Shown here: in pieces, positions 53,639-64,000 of the stretch | Numbering within the stretch: position 1 is the stretch's first letter | Layout of the letters: each line of letters opens with the position of its first letter | Assembly: GCF_013371465.1 (NCBI RefSeq) | Contig: NZ_JABWDU010000003.1 | Location: 434,001-498,000 of the forward strand | Direction: 5' to 3' | DNA length: 64,000 bases | DNA from: Ensifer oleiphilus | Lineage (GTDB): Bacteria > Pseudomonadota > Alphaproteobacteria > Rhizobiales > Rhizobiaceae | Notes under the pieces: model-generated | What the model was told of the DNA's origin: nothing | The model's input: only the letters and a program-made list of their open reading frames with translations | The model's database searches: none | Made by a program: the position numbers and the translations under genes

Positions 53639-54250
53639 TTACGCGGCAACCTGCTGCGCCGCATCGTACTCCGCCGCCCATTGTACCGATGGTCGCGCGG
53701 CGCAGCGCTCGATCCAGGCCTTGACTGCAGGCACGTCCGGCGTCGCTTCCGGGAACCATGCAAATGGCGAATAGAGCAGCAAGTCGGCAGCGGAGAATTC
53801 ATCGCCCATCAGATAGGGGCTTGCCGTCAGCGCCGTCTCCAACTGTTGTGCCATCTCCTTGGGTCCGCGGAACGTGGCCTGCAGATAGGGATGCGAAATC
53901 CCGGCCGCTTCGACGATCAGCACCGGTTCGACCACGCCGGCATACCAGGCAAGCCAGCTCAGATAGCGGCCGCGCTTGGGGTCGCCTGCAACCGGCGCCA
54001 GCTTCTTTTCCGGGAACAGATCGGTCAAATACTGGATGATGGCGATGCTTTCCCAGATGACGACGCCATCATGCACGAGCAGCGGCACCTTGCCATCCGG
54101 GTGTGGGTTCTTGGGATCCTTGGCGCCACTACCGTCGCCGCGGGTGATGTCGACGATGACGATGTTCACCTTGTCAAGCGCATCCAGTTCGCGAAGCAAA
54201 GTGATGATGCGCGAAGAGCGGGAGCGCGGGGCGTGATAGAGCGTCAGCAT
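53639..54250 (-). CDS. glutathione S-transferase family protein
   Basis: 203 residues. The N-terminal thioredoxin-like domain starts MLTLYHAPRSRSSRIITLLREL; serines at 10, 12 and 13 are candidates for the catalytic residue. The conserved cis-proline motif is GKVPLLVHDG, and ESIAIIQYL binds the glutathione gamma-Glu. The all-helical C-terminal domain contains FSAADLLLYSPF. It is divergent to a WYL regulator, with start codons 76 bases apart, which suggests that the regulator controls it. Confidence 0.87.
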   Translation of the reverse strand: MLTLYHAPRSRSSRIITLLRELDALDKVNIVIVDITRGDGSGAKDPKNPHPDGKVPLLVHDGVVIWESIAIIQYLTDLFPEKKLAPVAGDPKRGRYLSWLAWYAGVVEPVLIVEAAGISHPYLQATFRGPKEMAQQLETALTASPYLMGDEFSAADLLLYSPFAWFPEATPDVPAVKAWIERCAARPSVQWAAEYDAAQQVAA

Positions 54251-54326
54251 GGAAAGGTCCTCGATTGCGGTTTCTGTCTGGCCTCTTTATAAAACGGCCC
54301 AACTGTCAATTTCCGTCAGTAGGGTC

Positions 54327-55046
54327 ATGGCACGCAGCGATCGTTTGTTTCGTCTTCTCCAGGCGCTTCGCAGCCTGCCCCAGCCGGTGACTGCCGCGCG
54401 ACTGGCAGAGGAAACCGGCGTATCGCTGCGCTCGCTCTACCGCGACATCGACAGCCTGCGCGCCGCGGGTGCGGTCATCGACGGCGAACGCGGCTTCGGC
54501 TACCGCCTGACCGAAGACATCGCGCTTCCACCCCAGACCTTCACCCGGCTCGAGATCGAAGCCCTGGTGCTGGGGCTCGGCGAAGTTCGCCACATGGGCG
54601 AGCCCGAGCTTGCCCGCGCCGCGGAAGCCGTGCTTTCGAAAATCACGGCCACCCTGCCCGACCGGTTGCAGCAGCAGACGATCCATGCGGTCTCACAGGT
54701 TCATCGCTTCGAGCAGCGGTCGGCGCCTAATATCGACGTCGCGCTGCTTCGCGAAGCCTGCTGGCAGGAGCGAGCCGTCGTCATCGACTATGTCGACGCC
54801 GATGGCCGGCACTCGGAGAGGCGCGTTCTGCCGCTCGGCATCGTCTACCTCGAGCGCGTGCTCGTGCTTTTGGCCTGGTGCAGCCTGAGGCAGGGATATC
54901 GCAAGTTCAGGATCGATCGCATGACCAGCCTCGAACTGATCGAGGAAAGCTTCCGTCCACGTCGCGTTCCCATGCTTCGAGAATACATCGCCCAGTTGAA
55001 CGCAGGAGCGGAGAAGGCAACGGCGCAAAATGCTTTGCGGCGGTAG
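54327..55046 (+). CDS. YafY/DeoR-type WYL-domain transcriptional regulator
   Basis: 239 residues from the ATG at 54327 (MARSDRLFRLLQALRSLPQP). The N-terminal winged helix is VTAARLAEETGVSLRSLYRDIDSL; the WYL domain includes QERAVVIDYVDADG and VLVLLAWCSLRQGYRKFRIDRM. WYL domains bind nucleic acid or nucleotide-type ligands. The start lies head to head with the GST gene, so it probably regulates it. Confidence 0.88.
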   Translation: MARSDRLFRLLQALRSLPQPVTAARLAEETGVSLRSLYRDIDSLRAAGAVIDGERGFGYRLTEDIALPPQTFTRLEIEALVLGLGEVRHMGEPELARAAEAVLSKITATLPDRLQQQTIHAVSQVHRFEQRSAPNIDVALLREACWQERAVVIDYVDADGRHSERRVLPLGIVYLERVLVLLAWCSLRQGYRKFRIDRMTSLELIEESFRPRRVPMLREYIAQLNAGAEKATAQNALRR

Positions 55047-55116
55047 AAGCGCGTCTCATCCGTTCAACGAAACAATCGGAACGAGCCTGAGCGAAACCTG
55101 CAGCCAGTCGTGAGAA

Positions 55117-55148
55117 GGGCGCGGCCCACCGGGAAGTGGACCGCGCCC
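55117..55148. terminator. hairpin downstream of dctA
   Basis: GGGCGCGG and CCGCGCCC arms, extended by CCAC/GTGG with one mismatch and a six-base loop. It lies 39-70 bases past the dctA stop on the minus strand and after the plus-strand WYL gene. Probably a shared end for both transcripts; T-run short. Confidence 0.55.
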
Positions 55149-55186
55149 CGCCGCATCATGATGCGGTCTTGCCCTGGGAGGCAGCT

Positions 55187-56512
55187 CTATTCGGCAGGCT
55201 GCAGGCCTTGGACCGGGCTCTCCGGCAACGCCTGGCCGCCAAGGGTCGCGGCAAGCTGGGTCTCGTCCAGTTCGCCTTCCCATTTTGCCACGACGATGGT
55301 CGCAACGGCATTGCCGACGAAGTTGGTCAGTGCACGGCATTCCGACATGAAGCGGTCGATGCCGAGGATCAGCGCCATGCCGGCGACCGGAACCGCCGGA
55401 ACCACCGAAAGCGTGGCCGCAAGGGTGATGAAGCCGGCGCCGGTGATCCCGGCCGCCCCCTTGGAGCTCAGCATCGCCACCAGCAACAGCAGCACCTGAT
55501 CGCCGAGCGACAGCGGAATGTCGGTCGCCTGGGCGATGAAGAGAGCGGCGAGCGTCATGTAGATATTGGTGCCGTCGAGGTTGAAGGAGTAGCCGGTCGG
55601 GATCACCAGGCCGACGACCGAGCGCTTGCAGCCGGCCTTCTCCATCTTGTTCATCAGGCCCGGGAGGGCCGCTTCCGAAGAGGACGTACCGAGAACCAGC
55701 AGCAGCTCTTCCTTGATGTAGCGGATAAGGGAGACGATAGAGAAACCGTTATAGCGGGCGACCGCGCCGAGCACGACGAAGACGAAGAGCAGCGAGGTCA
55801 CGTAAAACGTGCCGATCAGCATCGCGAGATTGGCGATCGAGCCGACGCCGTATTTGCCGATGGTAAATGCCATGGCGCCGAAGGCACCGATGGGGGCTGC
55901 CTTCATCAGGATCGCGACCAGCTTGAAGATCGGCAGCGTCAGCGCATGCAGGAAGTCGACGACCGGCTCGGCCTTTTTGCCGACCATCGCGAGTGCCAGG
56001 CCGAACAGCACGGAGATGAACAGCACCTGCAGGATGTCACCCTCGGCGAATGCACCGACGAGCGTCGTCGGGATGATGTTCATCAAGAAGCCGGTGATCG
56101 ACTGCTCGTGCGCCTTTTCGGCGAAGGAACTGACCGCCTTGACGTCGAGCGAGGCCGGGTCGATGTGCATGCCGGCGCCCGGCTGCACGACATTGGCGAC
56201 GATCAGGCCGATAATCAACGCCAGCGTCGAGAAGGTCAGGAAGTAGATCATTGCCTTGCCGGCGACGCGGCCGACCTTGGCGAGATCGGTCATGCCGGCA
56301 ATGCCGGTGGCAACCGTCAGGAAGATGACGGGGGCGATGATCATCTTCACCAGCCGGATGAAGGCGTCGCCGAGCGGCTTCAGCTGCGTGCCGATCTCAG
56401 GATAGAAATGGCCGAGCAGGATGCCCGCGGCGATCGCCGCTAGAACCTGGACATAGAGATGGCGATAGAAAGGTGTCTTGCCGCGCGGTTCCGCGGATTG
56501 GTCGATAATCAT
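55187..56512 (-). CDS. dctA: C4-dicarboxylate transporter DctA
   Basis: 441 residues from the ATG at 56512, with GGAGG nine bases upstream. It is a DAACS-family secondary transporter: [25 protein letters not shown] and [19 protein letters not shown] at the N-terminus, then the [11 protein letters not shown] hairpin tip, [20 protein letters not shown] and [17 protein letters not shown]. It imports succinate, malate and fumarate with protons or sodium; in rhizobia it is required for symbiotic nitrogen fixation. Transcribed from a sigma-54 promoter at 56608-56622. Confidence 0.96.
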   Translation of the reverse strand: MIIDQSAEPRGKTPFYRHLYVQVLAAIAAGILLGHFYPEIGTQLKPLGDAFIRLVKMIIAPVIFLTVATGIAGMTDLAKVGRVAGKAMIYFLTFSTLALIIGLIVANVVQPGAGMHIDPASLDVKAVSSFAEKAHEQSITGFLMNIIPTTLVGAFAEGDILQVLFISVLFGLALAMVGKKAEPVVDFLHALTLPIFKLVAILMKAAPIGAFGAMAFTIGKYGVGSIANLAMLIGTFYVTSLLFVFVVLGAVARYNGFSIVSLIRYIKEELLLVLGTSSSEAALPGLMNKMEKAGCKRSVVGLVIPTGYSFNLDGTNIYMTLAALFIAQATDIPLSLGDQVLLLLVAMLSSKGAAGITGAGFITLAATLSVVPAVPVAGMALILGIDRFMSECRALTNFVGNAVATIVVAKWEGELDETQLAATLGGQALPESPVQGLQPAE

Positions 56513-56607
56513 GATATCCTCCACTTGGCCCAGTCCGGCGTCATGCCGGGCCTCCCGGGCCCTATTTCCGAAGCGCGACAGCTCGGGCTGTCATGAGGAT
56601 GTCATTT

Positions 56608-56622
56608 GCAATGGGCGTGCCA
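56608..56622 (-). promoter_or_regulatory. sigma-54 (-24/-12) promoter of dctA
   Basis: TGGCACGCCCATTGC on the minus strand has invariant GG and GC ten bases apart and full agreement with TGGCAC-N5-TTGC. The predicted transcript start is about 12 bases downstream, leaving an ~85-base leader before dctA. Confidence 0.92.
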
Positions 56623-56637
56623 GATTGCAGGCAGACC

Positions 56638-56650
56638 AATCAGGCTGTTG
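56638..56650 (+). promoter_or_regulatory. candidate IHF site in the dctA promoter
   Basis: AATCAGGCTGTTG matches the IHF consensus WATCAANNNNTTR with one mismatch. It lies between the sigma-54 promoter and the upstream activator palindrome, where IHF bending is expected for this class of promoter. Confidence 0.45.
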
Positions 56651-56700
56651 AATTATAGAGGTATTTTGTTGGCTCTCGAATTGGGTACACAAATATTTGA

Positions 56701-56712
56701 GCGGATATCCGC
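56701..56712. promoter_or_regulatory. candidate DctD upstream activating sequence
   Basis: GCGGATATCCGC is a perfect palindrome about 80 bases upstream of the -24 element. DctD is known to bind upstream activator sites of the dctA promoter in rhizobia. A second, tandem site is not clear to me. Confidence 0.6.
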
Positions 56713-56729
56713 ACAGGTGATCTGGAAAT

Positions 56730-58610
56730 ATGAGCGGAATAATGCACAATTCCGCCATGTCGATGCCTGCCCCGCCCACCGTAAAACCAGCCGATCTTGA
56801 CCGGCACATGCGCCGTGCCTGGCTGATTTTCGCTGCGGTGGCTTTCGCCCTCTTGGCAGCGGGACTTTATGTCGCCGGCGAGTATGGGCGAAACAAGGCG
56901 CTCGAAACAGTCGACATCCAGAGCCGCATCGACGCCAACCTCAAAGCGTCGCTACTGCGCGCCGTGCTTGAGCGGCAGCGCGCTCTGCCGCTGGTTCTGG
57001 CCGATGATGTCGAGGTGAAGGCCGCCCTCGAAAAAGGTGGCGAGCAATCGTTGCAGCGCCTCGATCAAAAGCTGGAGGCGCTGGCCGCCAATACCGATGC
57101 GGCGGTGATCTATGCGATCGGTCTCGACGGCGTGGCCATTGCGGCCAGCAACTGGCGCGAGCCGACCAGTTTCGTCGGCAATGACTATGCCTTCCGCGAG
57201 TATTTCCGGATGGCGATGCGCGACGGCAAGGCCGAGCATTTCGCCATGGGTACAGTCAGCAAACGGCCGGGCCTTTACATTTCGAGGCGGGTCGACGGGC
57301 CAGGAGGCCCGATCGGCGTCGTGGTCGCCAAGCTCGAATTCGACGGGGTCGAAGCCGATTGGCTTGCCTCCGGCAAGCCTGTCTACGTCACCGACCGTCG
57401 CGGCATCGTGCTGATCACCAGCTTCCCGTCCTGGAGGTTCATGACGACCCGCAATATCCCGGCGGATCGGCTCGCCGCGATCCGCGACAGCCTGCAGTTC
57501 GGCGACGCCTCGCTGCTGCCTTTGCCGTTTCGCCGGATCGAACCGACGAGCGATGGGTCGAGCATGCTCACAGCCCTTCTGCCCGGCAGCAGCGAGAAGC
57601 AATATCTCAGGGTTGAGACGATGGTTCCATCGACCAGCTGGCGGCTGGAACAACTGGCGCCGCTCGATGCCGCTTTGAGCGCGGCGAGCCGCGAGGCACG
57701 GCTGCTGGCGATTGCCGTGCTTGCACCGCTCCTGGCGCTTGCCGCATTCCTCCTTCGCCGACGTCAGTCTTTGACGCTGATTGCAGCCAACGAACGCGCC
57801 GCACGCGATGAATTGGAGCGCCGGGTGACCGAGCGGACACACGATCTCAGCCTCGCCCGCGATCACCTCGAAATCGAGATCGCCGACCACCGGCGCACCG
57901 GAGAAAAATTGCAAGCCGTGCAGCAGGAGCTCGTGCAGGCCAACCGACTGGCGATCCTCGGCCAAGTGGCGGCCGGCGTTGCCCACGAGATCAACCAGCC
58001 GGTCGCCACCATCCGCGCCTATGCCGACAACGCCCGCACATTCCTCGATCGCGGCCAGAAGGAAACCGCGGTCGAAAACCTCGAAAGCATCGCCGCGCTC
58101 ACCGAGCGGGTCGGCACCATCACCGATGAGCTGCGCAGCTTTGCAAGAAAGGGCCGCTTCGTCGCCGAGCCGACGGCCCTGCGCGAGGTGATCGAAGGCG
58201 CGCGGATGCTGCTGCGCAGCCGCTTTGCCGGCCACATGGATGCGATCATCATCGACCTGCCTGATAACGGCCTCAACGTTCTCGGCAATCGCATCCGCCT
58301 GGAACAGGTGCTGATCAACCTGTTGCAGAATGCCTTGGAGGCTCTTGGCGATCAGCCGGATGCAGAGATCCATGTGCGTTGCGAAATCGGTCCCAACGAT
58401 AGTGTTTTGCTCGTTGTTGCCGACAATGGTCCGGGCATAAGGCCCGATATCCTCGAAGACCTTTTCACGCCGTTCAACACCTCCAAGGACCAGGGTCTCG
58501 GCCTCGGCCTTGCCATCTCCAAGGAGATCGTCGTCGACTATGGCGGCGACATTGACGTCAAGACCGGGCCTGACGGCACCGTCTTCACCGTGCGCCTGAA
58601 GAGGGCCTGA
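56730..58610 (+). CDS. dctB: DctB sensor histidine kinase
   Basis: 626 residues (ATG at 56730; in-frame Met codons at 56742, 56757 and 56763 are alternatives). A first helix lies near residues 30-52, followed by a ~280-residue periplasmic double-PAS sensor ([43 protein letters not shown]) and a second helix near 332-352. The cytosolic kinase has H419 (VAHEINQP), an N-box [18 protein letters not shown] and GLGLGLAIS. It senses C4-dicarboxylates in the periplasm and phosphorylates DctD. Divergent from dctA, and dctD follows after three bases. Confidence 0.94.
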   Translation: MSGIMHNSAMSMPAPPTVKPADLDRHMRRAWLIFAAVAFALLAAGLYVAGEYGRNKALETVDIQSRIDANLKASLLRAVLERQRALPLVLADDVEVKAALEKGGEQSLQRLDQKLEALAANTDAAVIYAIGLDGVAIAASNWREPTSFVGNDYAFREYFRMAMRDGKAEHFAMGTVSKRPGLYISRRVDGPGGPIGVVVAKLEFDGVEADWLASGKPVYVTDRRGIVLITSFPSWRFMTTRNIPADRLAAIRDSLQFGDASLLPLPFRRIEPTSDGSSMLTALLPGSSEKQYLRVETMVPSTSWRLEQLAPLDAALSAASREARLLAIAVLAPLLALAAFLLRRRQSLTLIAANERAARDELERRVTERTHDLSLARDHLEIEIADHRRTGEKLQAVQQELVQANRLAILGQVAAGVAHEINQPVATIRAYADNARTFLDRGQKETAVENLESIAALTERVGTITDELRSFARKGRFVAEPTALREVIEGARMLLRSRFAGHMDAIIIDLPDNGLNVLGNRIRLEQVLINLLQNALEALGDQPDAEIHVRCEIGPNDSVLLVVADNGPGIRPDILEDLFTPFNTSKDQGLGLGLAISKEIVVDYGGDIDVKTGPDGTVFTVRLKRA

Positions 58611-58613
58611 GCG

Positions 58614-59975
58614 ATGCAGCAATCCGTATGCCTTGTCGATGACGACAGCGACCTCCGGAAGGCAATGAAGCAGACGCTGGAGCTTGCCGGCTTCACCGTT
58701 TCCACCTTTCCCAGTGCGACAGAGGCGCTCGCAACTCTTGTCCCAGATTTTGGCGGCATCGTCATCAGCGATATCCGCATGCCGGGGATCGACGGCCTGA
58801 CGCTGTTTCGCCGCATCGCCACTTTCGATCCGGATCTTCCGGTTATCCTGGTCACCGGCCACGGCGATATTCCTATGGCCGTCCAGGCCCTGCAGGATGG
58901 CGTCTATGATTTCATCCCGAAACCCTTTGCTGCCGACCGTCTCGTCCAAAGCGCGCGCCGCGCGCTGGAAAAGCGCCGGCTGGTGATGGAGAACCGCGCA
59001 CTGAAGCGCGCGGCGGAAACAGCCGGCGAAAGCCTGCCGCTGATTGGCCAGACGCCGGTCATGGAACGGCTGCGCCAGACCCTGCGGCATATCGCCGACA
59101 CCGACGTCGATGTGCTCGTTGCCGGCGAGACCGGCAGCGGCAAGGAAGTGGTGGCAACGCTGCTGCACAATTGGAGCCAGCGCCGGGACGGGAATTTCGT
59201 GGCGCTGAACTGCGGCGCGCTGCCGGAAACGGTGATCGAGAGCGAGCTTTTCGGCCACGAACAGGGCGCCTTTACCGGCGCCTTGAAGAAGCGCATCGGC
59301 CGTATCGAGCATGCCAGCGGCGGCACGCTCTTCCTCGACGAGATCGAGGCGATGCCGCCGGCAACGCAGGTGAAAATGCTGCGCGTCCTTGAAGCCCGCG
59401 AAGTCACACCACTCGGCACCAACCTCGTGCGCCCGGTCGATATCCGCGTGATTGCCGCCGCCAAGATCGATCTCGGCGATCCGGCCCAGCGCGGCGACTT
59501 TCGCGAGGATCTCTATTTCCGGCTCAATGTCGTCACCCTTTCGATCCCGCCGCTGCGCGAGCGCCGCGACGACATTCCGCTGCTCTTCTCGCATTTCCTG
59601 ACGCGGGCGGCGGAGCGGTTCAAGCGCGATGTGCCGGATGTCTCGCCGGCCGTGCGCCACCACCTGATGTCGCACTCCTGGCCGGGCAATGTGCGCGAAC
59701 TCTCGCATTTCGCCGAACGGGTCGCCCTGGGCGTCGAAGGATCACTCGGACAGGCAACTATCGCCGCACCGACCAGCGCCGCCTTGCCCGAACGGCTGGA
59801 GCGGTACGAAGCGCAAATTCTGAAAGAGGTGCTGCGGGCGCAGCGCGGCGACGTCAAGGCGACGATTAAGGCGCTCGGCATTCCGCGCAAGACCTTCTAC
59901 GACAAGCTGCAGCGGCATGGCATCAACCGCGCCGATTATGCAGAGCGCCCGGCCTCCGAAAAGCCTGGTCGCTAA
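58614..59975 (+). CDS. dctD: DctD sigma-54-dependent response regulator
   Basis: 453 residues. The receiver has D53 ([12 protein letters not shown]) and a K in the IPKPF motif. The AAA+ domain carries Walker A GETGSGKE at 171-178 and the sigma-54-contacting GAFTGA loop at 218-223. A C-terminal Fis-type helix-turn-helix ([20 protein letters not shown]) ends the protein. It activates the dctA sigma-54 promoter, expected at the palindrome 56701-56712. A repeat element begins one base after the stop codon. Confidence 0.95.
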   Translation: MQQSVCLVDDDSDLRKAMKQTLELAGFTVSTFPSATEALATLVPDFGGIVISDIRMPGIDGLTLFRRIATFDPDLPVILVTGHGDIPMAVQALQDGVYDFIPKPFAADRLVQSARRALEKRRLVMENRALKRAAETAGESLPLIGQTPVMERLRQTLRHIADTDVDVLVAGETGSGKEVVATLLHNWSQRRDGNFVALNCGALPETVIESELFGHEQGAFTGALKKRIGRIEHASGGTLFLDEIEAMPPATQVKMLRVLEAREVTPLGTNLVRPVDIRVIAAAKIDLGDPAQRGDFREDLYFRLNVVTLSIPPLRERRDDIPLLFSHFLTRAAERFKRDVPDVSPAVRHHLMSHSWPGNVRELSHFAERVALGVEGSLGQATIAAPTSAALPERLERYEAQILKEVLRAQRGDVKATIKALGIPRKTFYDKLQRHGINRADYAERPASEKPGR

Positions 59976-59976
59976 A

Positions 59977-60025
59977 GCATTTCCAGGAAAACTGCGACGC
60001 GGTTTTCCGCCAGGAAATGCGCAAA
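59977..60025. repeat. dispersed palindromic intergenic repeat, copy 2
   Basis: A 49-base element beginning GCATTTCC and ending GGAAATGCGCAAA, directly after the dctD stop. It aligns without gaps to copy 1 at 13019-13067 (about ten differences by eye), including the CGGTTTTCCG core. Confidence 0.75.
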
Positions 60026-60134
60026 GGCAGCGTTCGAACCGGAAACAGCCCGCCGCACGATCAACAGGCGAGAGACACAGCCGCCAGATTAGCGCTTGAC
60101 GGCGCATCCGGATCGATGGCTATCTTTCGATATT
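60026..60134. promoter_or_regulatory. probable thiC promoter region
   Basis: About 110 bases between the palindromic repeat and the TPP riboswitch. The thiC promoter should lie here, but I cannot mark convincing -35 and -10 elements. Confidence 0.35.
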
Positions 60135-62176
<2,042 letters not shown>

Positions 62177-62188
62177 CGACGACGGCAA

Positions 62189-62217
62189 AAGGGTCGCCAA
62201 CGGCCCTTCTCGTTTTT
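62189..62217 (+). terminator. rho-independent terminator of thiC
   Basis: AAGGGTC, loop GCCAAC, GGCCCTT (7 pairs including one G-U) followed by CTCGTTTTT, 13 bases after the thiC stop. Confidence 0.8.
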
Positions 62218-62248
62218 GTCGGGCTTCGCTGCTGTTTGTCACCCGTGC

Positions 62249-62288
62249 GCCACCCCTCCGTCAAGCTCGGGCCTGACGGAGGGGTGGC
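62249..62288. repeat. long perfect inverted repeat between thiC and the amidase gene
   Basis: GCCACCCCTCCGTCA and its exact complement, with a ten-base loop: 15-base perfect arms in the gap between two convergent genes. Probably an RNA 3'-end structure for the minus-strand amidase operon or a REP-like palindrome; no T-run. Confidence 0.65.
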
Positions 62289-62326
62289 GGCGCAACTGCT
62301 CCCACCTGATCAATCCAACAGGACAA

Positions 62327-63634
62327 TCACGAATGCGGTTGCCCTACCTCGCGGCCACCAGCGATCCGGCTCACCACATCGAGCAGAACATTGGCGCCGG
62401 CGACGAGGTCCGCCGGATCCGTGTGCTCGCGCGGATTGTGGCTGATGCCGTCGCGGCTCGGGACGAAGATCATCGCCGCCGGCGCGATGCGCGCAATCAT
62501 CTGGGCGTCATGTCCGGCGCCCGAGGTCATGCGTCGGCTCTTGAACCCCCGGGCGCTCGCCGACACCTCGATCATCTCGACGATTGCCCGATCGAATGTC
62601 ACCGGTTCGAAGCGCGCCAGCCGCTCGACCGTGACCGTCACCCCTTCCTCCGCCATGATCACCCGCAATTGGGCGTCAAGCGCATTCTCAAGTGCCTGCA
62701 GACGCTCCTCGTCCGGGTCGCGCAGGTCGACGGTAAAGACGGCGCGTGAGGGAATGACGTTGATCGCGTCCGGCTCGAAGCGCATGGTTCCGATCGTCGC
62801 CACGCTCGGCGCGTTCGATCGCGCGATATGATCGCGCAGGAACAGGCCAACGCGGGCTGCCGCAAGACCTGCATCGCTACGCATTGCCATCGGCGTGGTG
62901 CCGGCATGATTGGCAACACCCTCTATGGTAACGCGCTGCCAGGAAATCCCTTGCAGGTTTTCGACGGCACCAATCGTTGTCGCCTCACGCTCCAGCACCG
63001 GCCCCTGTTCGATATGCAGCTCGACATAGGCGTGGGGCGTCAAGGCGCAAGGTTCGACAGTGCCGGCATAGCCGATGCGCGTCAGTTCCGATCCGAGCGT
63101 GGTGCCATCGGTTCCAACAGTCGCAAGCGCGGCCTCGATGTCGAGACCCCCGACATGCACCAGCGACCCCAGCATTTCGGGCGCGTAGCGCACGCCCTCT
63201 TCGTTGGTGAAGGCGGCGACGACGATCGGCCGGGCTGGCGTAACGCCCTGCTCCTTCAGCGTCTCAATGACTTCAAGCCCGGCCAGCACGCCATAGCAGC
63301 CATCGTAGATGCCGGCGTTGATGACGGTGTCGACATGCGATCCGAGCATCAGCGGCAATTGCTCGGCGTTTTCCTCACTCTGCCATATGCCGAAGATGTT
63401 GCCGATGCGATCGACGGCAACGTCGAGCCCCACGGCCTTCAGCCAATGGACGAGAAGGTCCCGGCCAAGTTTCTCGCTGTCGGACGCTGCCAGTCGCGTC
63501 AACTGACCCCGATCGTCGCGCCCGATTGCGCCGAGTTCATGAATGCGCGCCAGCAGACGCTCGGCATTGATGGAAGCATGAGGCATGACGGCATCGCTTT
63601 CGGCAGGACTGATATTGGGCATCACGACTGTCAT
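62327..63634 (-). CDS. M20-family hydantoinase/carbamoylase-type amidase
   Basis: 435 residues. Metal-binding and catalytic positions are H100 (LGSHVDTV), D111 (YDGCYG), E145/E146 (TNEEGVRY), H207 (VELHIEQGP) and a C-terminal histidine in GISHNPREHT; GAGHDAQM is also typical. This pattern is that of N-carbamoyl-L-amino-acid hydrolases and related allantoate/ureidoglycolate amidohydrolases. The start overlaps the stop of the upstream amidohydrolase gene (ATGA at 63631-63634). Substrate not determined; an N-carbamoyl amino acid is most likely. Confidence 0.87.
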   Translation of the reverse strand: MTVVMPNISPAESDAVMPHASINAERLLARIHELGAIGRDDRGQLTRLAASDSEKLGRDLLVHWLKAVGLDVAVDRIGNIFGIWQSEENAEQLPLMLGSHVDTVINAGIYDGCYGVLAGLEVIETLKEQGVTPARPIVVAAFTNEEGVRYAPEMLGSLVHVGGLDIEAALATVGTDGTTLGSELTRIGYAGTVEPCALTPHAYVELHIEQGPVLEREATTIGAVENLQGISWQRVTIEGVANHAGTTPMAMRSDAGLAAARVGLFLRDHIARSNAPSVATIGTMRFEPDAINVIPSRAVFTVDLRDPDEERLQALENALDAQLRVIMAEEGVTVTVERLARFEPVTFDRAIVEMIEVSASARGFKSRRMTSGAGHDAQMIARIAPAAMIFVPSRDGISHNPREHTDPADLVAGANVLLDVVSRIAGGREVGQPHS

Positions 63635-64000
63635 TGCACCACGCCCGGTGGCGCCAGTCGTTGCCGGGCAATTTCGGCGTGGAAGCGAGCGCCGTAGATC
63701 AGGGCATCGTCGTTGAAGTCATAGGTGGGATTGTGCAACGGCGCGGATTGCTGGCCGTTGCCGATAAAGACGAAGCAGCCCGGCACATGCGCAAGAAACT
63801 GCGCAAAATCCTCCGAGCCGGTCATCGGCTCGACGGCAACGCTGACATTTTCCGGCCCGAACACCACATTGGCCGCAGCGAATGCATGGTCGACGAGGGC
63901 GGGATCGTTGAGCAAGGGCACGAACTCGCGGGTGTAGTCCACCTCGACCTCACAGCCATAGGCGTCCGCTGTCCCCTTGGCGATCGTGCGCATCTGCTGC
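63631..64000 (-). CDS. M20-family amidohydrolase (hippurate/N-acyl-amino-acid hydrolase type), C-terminal part
   Basis: Only the last ~122 residues are in the window; the 5' part lies past base 64000. Visible are IAKGTADAYGCEVEVDYTREFVP, MTGSEDFAQFLAHVPGCFVFIGNG and PLHNPTYDFNDDALIYGA (each in part), the closing signatures of M20D amidohydrolases with a metal-ligand H in the PLHNP string. Upstream partner of the carbamoylase-type gene and translationally coupled to it. The pair probably hydrolyses related N-substituted amino acids. Confidence 0.88.
   Translation of the reverse strand, partial: QQMRTIAKGTADAYGCEVEVDYTREFVPLLNDPALVDHAFAAANVVFGPENVSVAVEPMTGSEDFAQFLAHVPGCFVFIGNGQQSAPLHNPTYDFNDDALIYGARFHAEIARQRLAPPGVVQ

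Noticed and set aside
56952-59708. A 918-codon open frame on the minus strand across dctB and dctD
   Set aside because: It is antisense to two clear genes with full catalytic motifs; long antisense frames are common in GC-rich DNA. Its translation shows no family resemblance.

Overview
The window is about 64 kb of GC-rich, densely coded alphaproteobacterial DNA, and everything in it fits a plant-associated Rhizobiaceae replicon (Ensifer/Sinorhizobium or a close relative). The reasons are the dctA/dctBD arrangement with its sigma-54 promoter, the urtABCDE operon, the many ABC uptake systems and GntR/LysR regulators, and two copies of a rhizobial-type intergenic palindromic repeat placed directly after stop codons. 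The genus is an inference; no rRNA, tRNA, replication or plasmid-partition gene is present. I found no phage, insertion sequence, CRISPR array or toxin-antitoxin pair.

Layout. 1-4661 (minus): peptide-type ABC operon (two permeases, fused double ATPase, class A beta-lactamase-like serine hydrolase, binding protein cut by the window edge). 5531-12389: organosulfur/redox cluster (FAD monooxygenase, free methionine-(R)-sulfoxide reductase, LysR regulator, a hypothetical gene, two convergent SfnB/DszC-like acyl-CoA-dehydrogenase-fold enzymes separated by a bidirectional terminator, Rrf2 regulator). 12694-13017: relic of an LVIVD-repeat protein. 13080-18842 (minus): urtABCDE, high-affinity urea uptake. 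19143-23987 (plus): an OsmC protein, then a two-component pair whose sensor is an NCS1-permease-like/Cys-rich/histidine kinase/receiver fusion, with a LuxR-type response regulator. 24424-40131: a Lap-like adhesin locus (degenerate GGDEF membrane protein, TolC-type outer-membrane protein, type I secretion ABC and HlyD adaptor, RHH-PAS-like protein, LapG-like periplasmic protease, 1920-residue RTX adhesin with an embedded vWA domain, a small secreted protein and a periplasmic-binding-protein-like lipoprotein). 40415-42336: two hypotheticals. 42355-53525: sugar/sugar-acid catabolism (IlvD/Edd dehydratase, DapA-family lyase, SDR, galactonate dehydratase, two FadR-type GntR regulators, three-part sugar ABC importer, aldose 1-epimerase). 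53639-55046: GST and a WYL regulator. 55187-59975: dctA and divergent dctBD. 60135-62176: TPP riboswitch and thiC. 62327-64000 (minus): carbamoylase-type amidase and the end of an M20 amidohydrolase.

How the parts work together. The 42-53 kb block reads as import, mutarotation, oxidation and dehydration of an aldose, ending in a DapA-type aldolase or dehydratase; no lactonase is visible. In the dct block C4-dicarboxylates are sensed by DctB, DctD is phosphorylated, and sigma-54 RNA polymerase is activated at the dctA promoter. The urt operon and the permease-like sensor kinase probably form one nitrogen-compound sensing and uptake module. The 24-40 kb block encodes secretion, anchoring and probably proteolytic release of a giant adhesin, but a recognisable LapD (degenerate GGDEF-EAL receptor) is missing; only a short degenerate GGDEF protein lies at the head of the locus. 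These last two blocks are the most likely places for undescribed biology.
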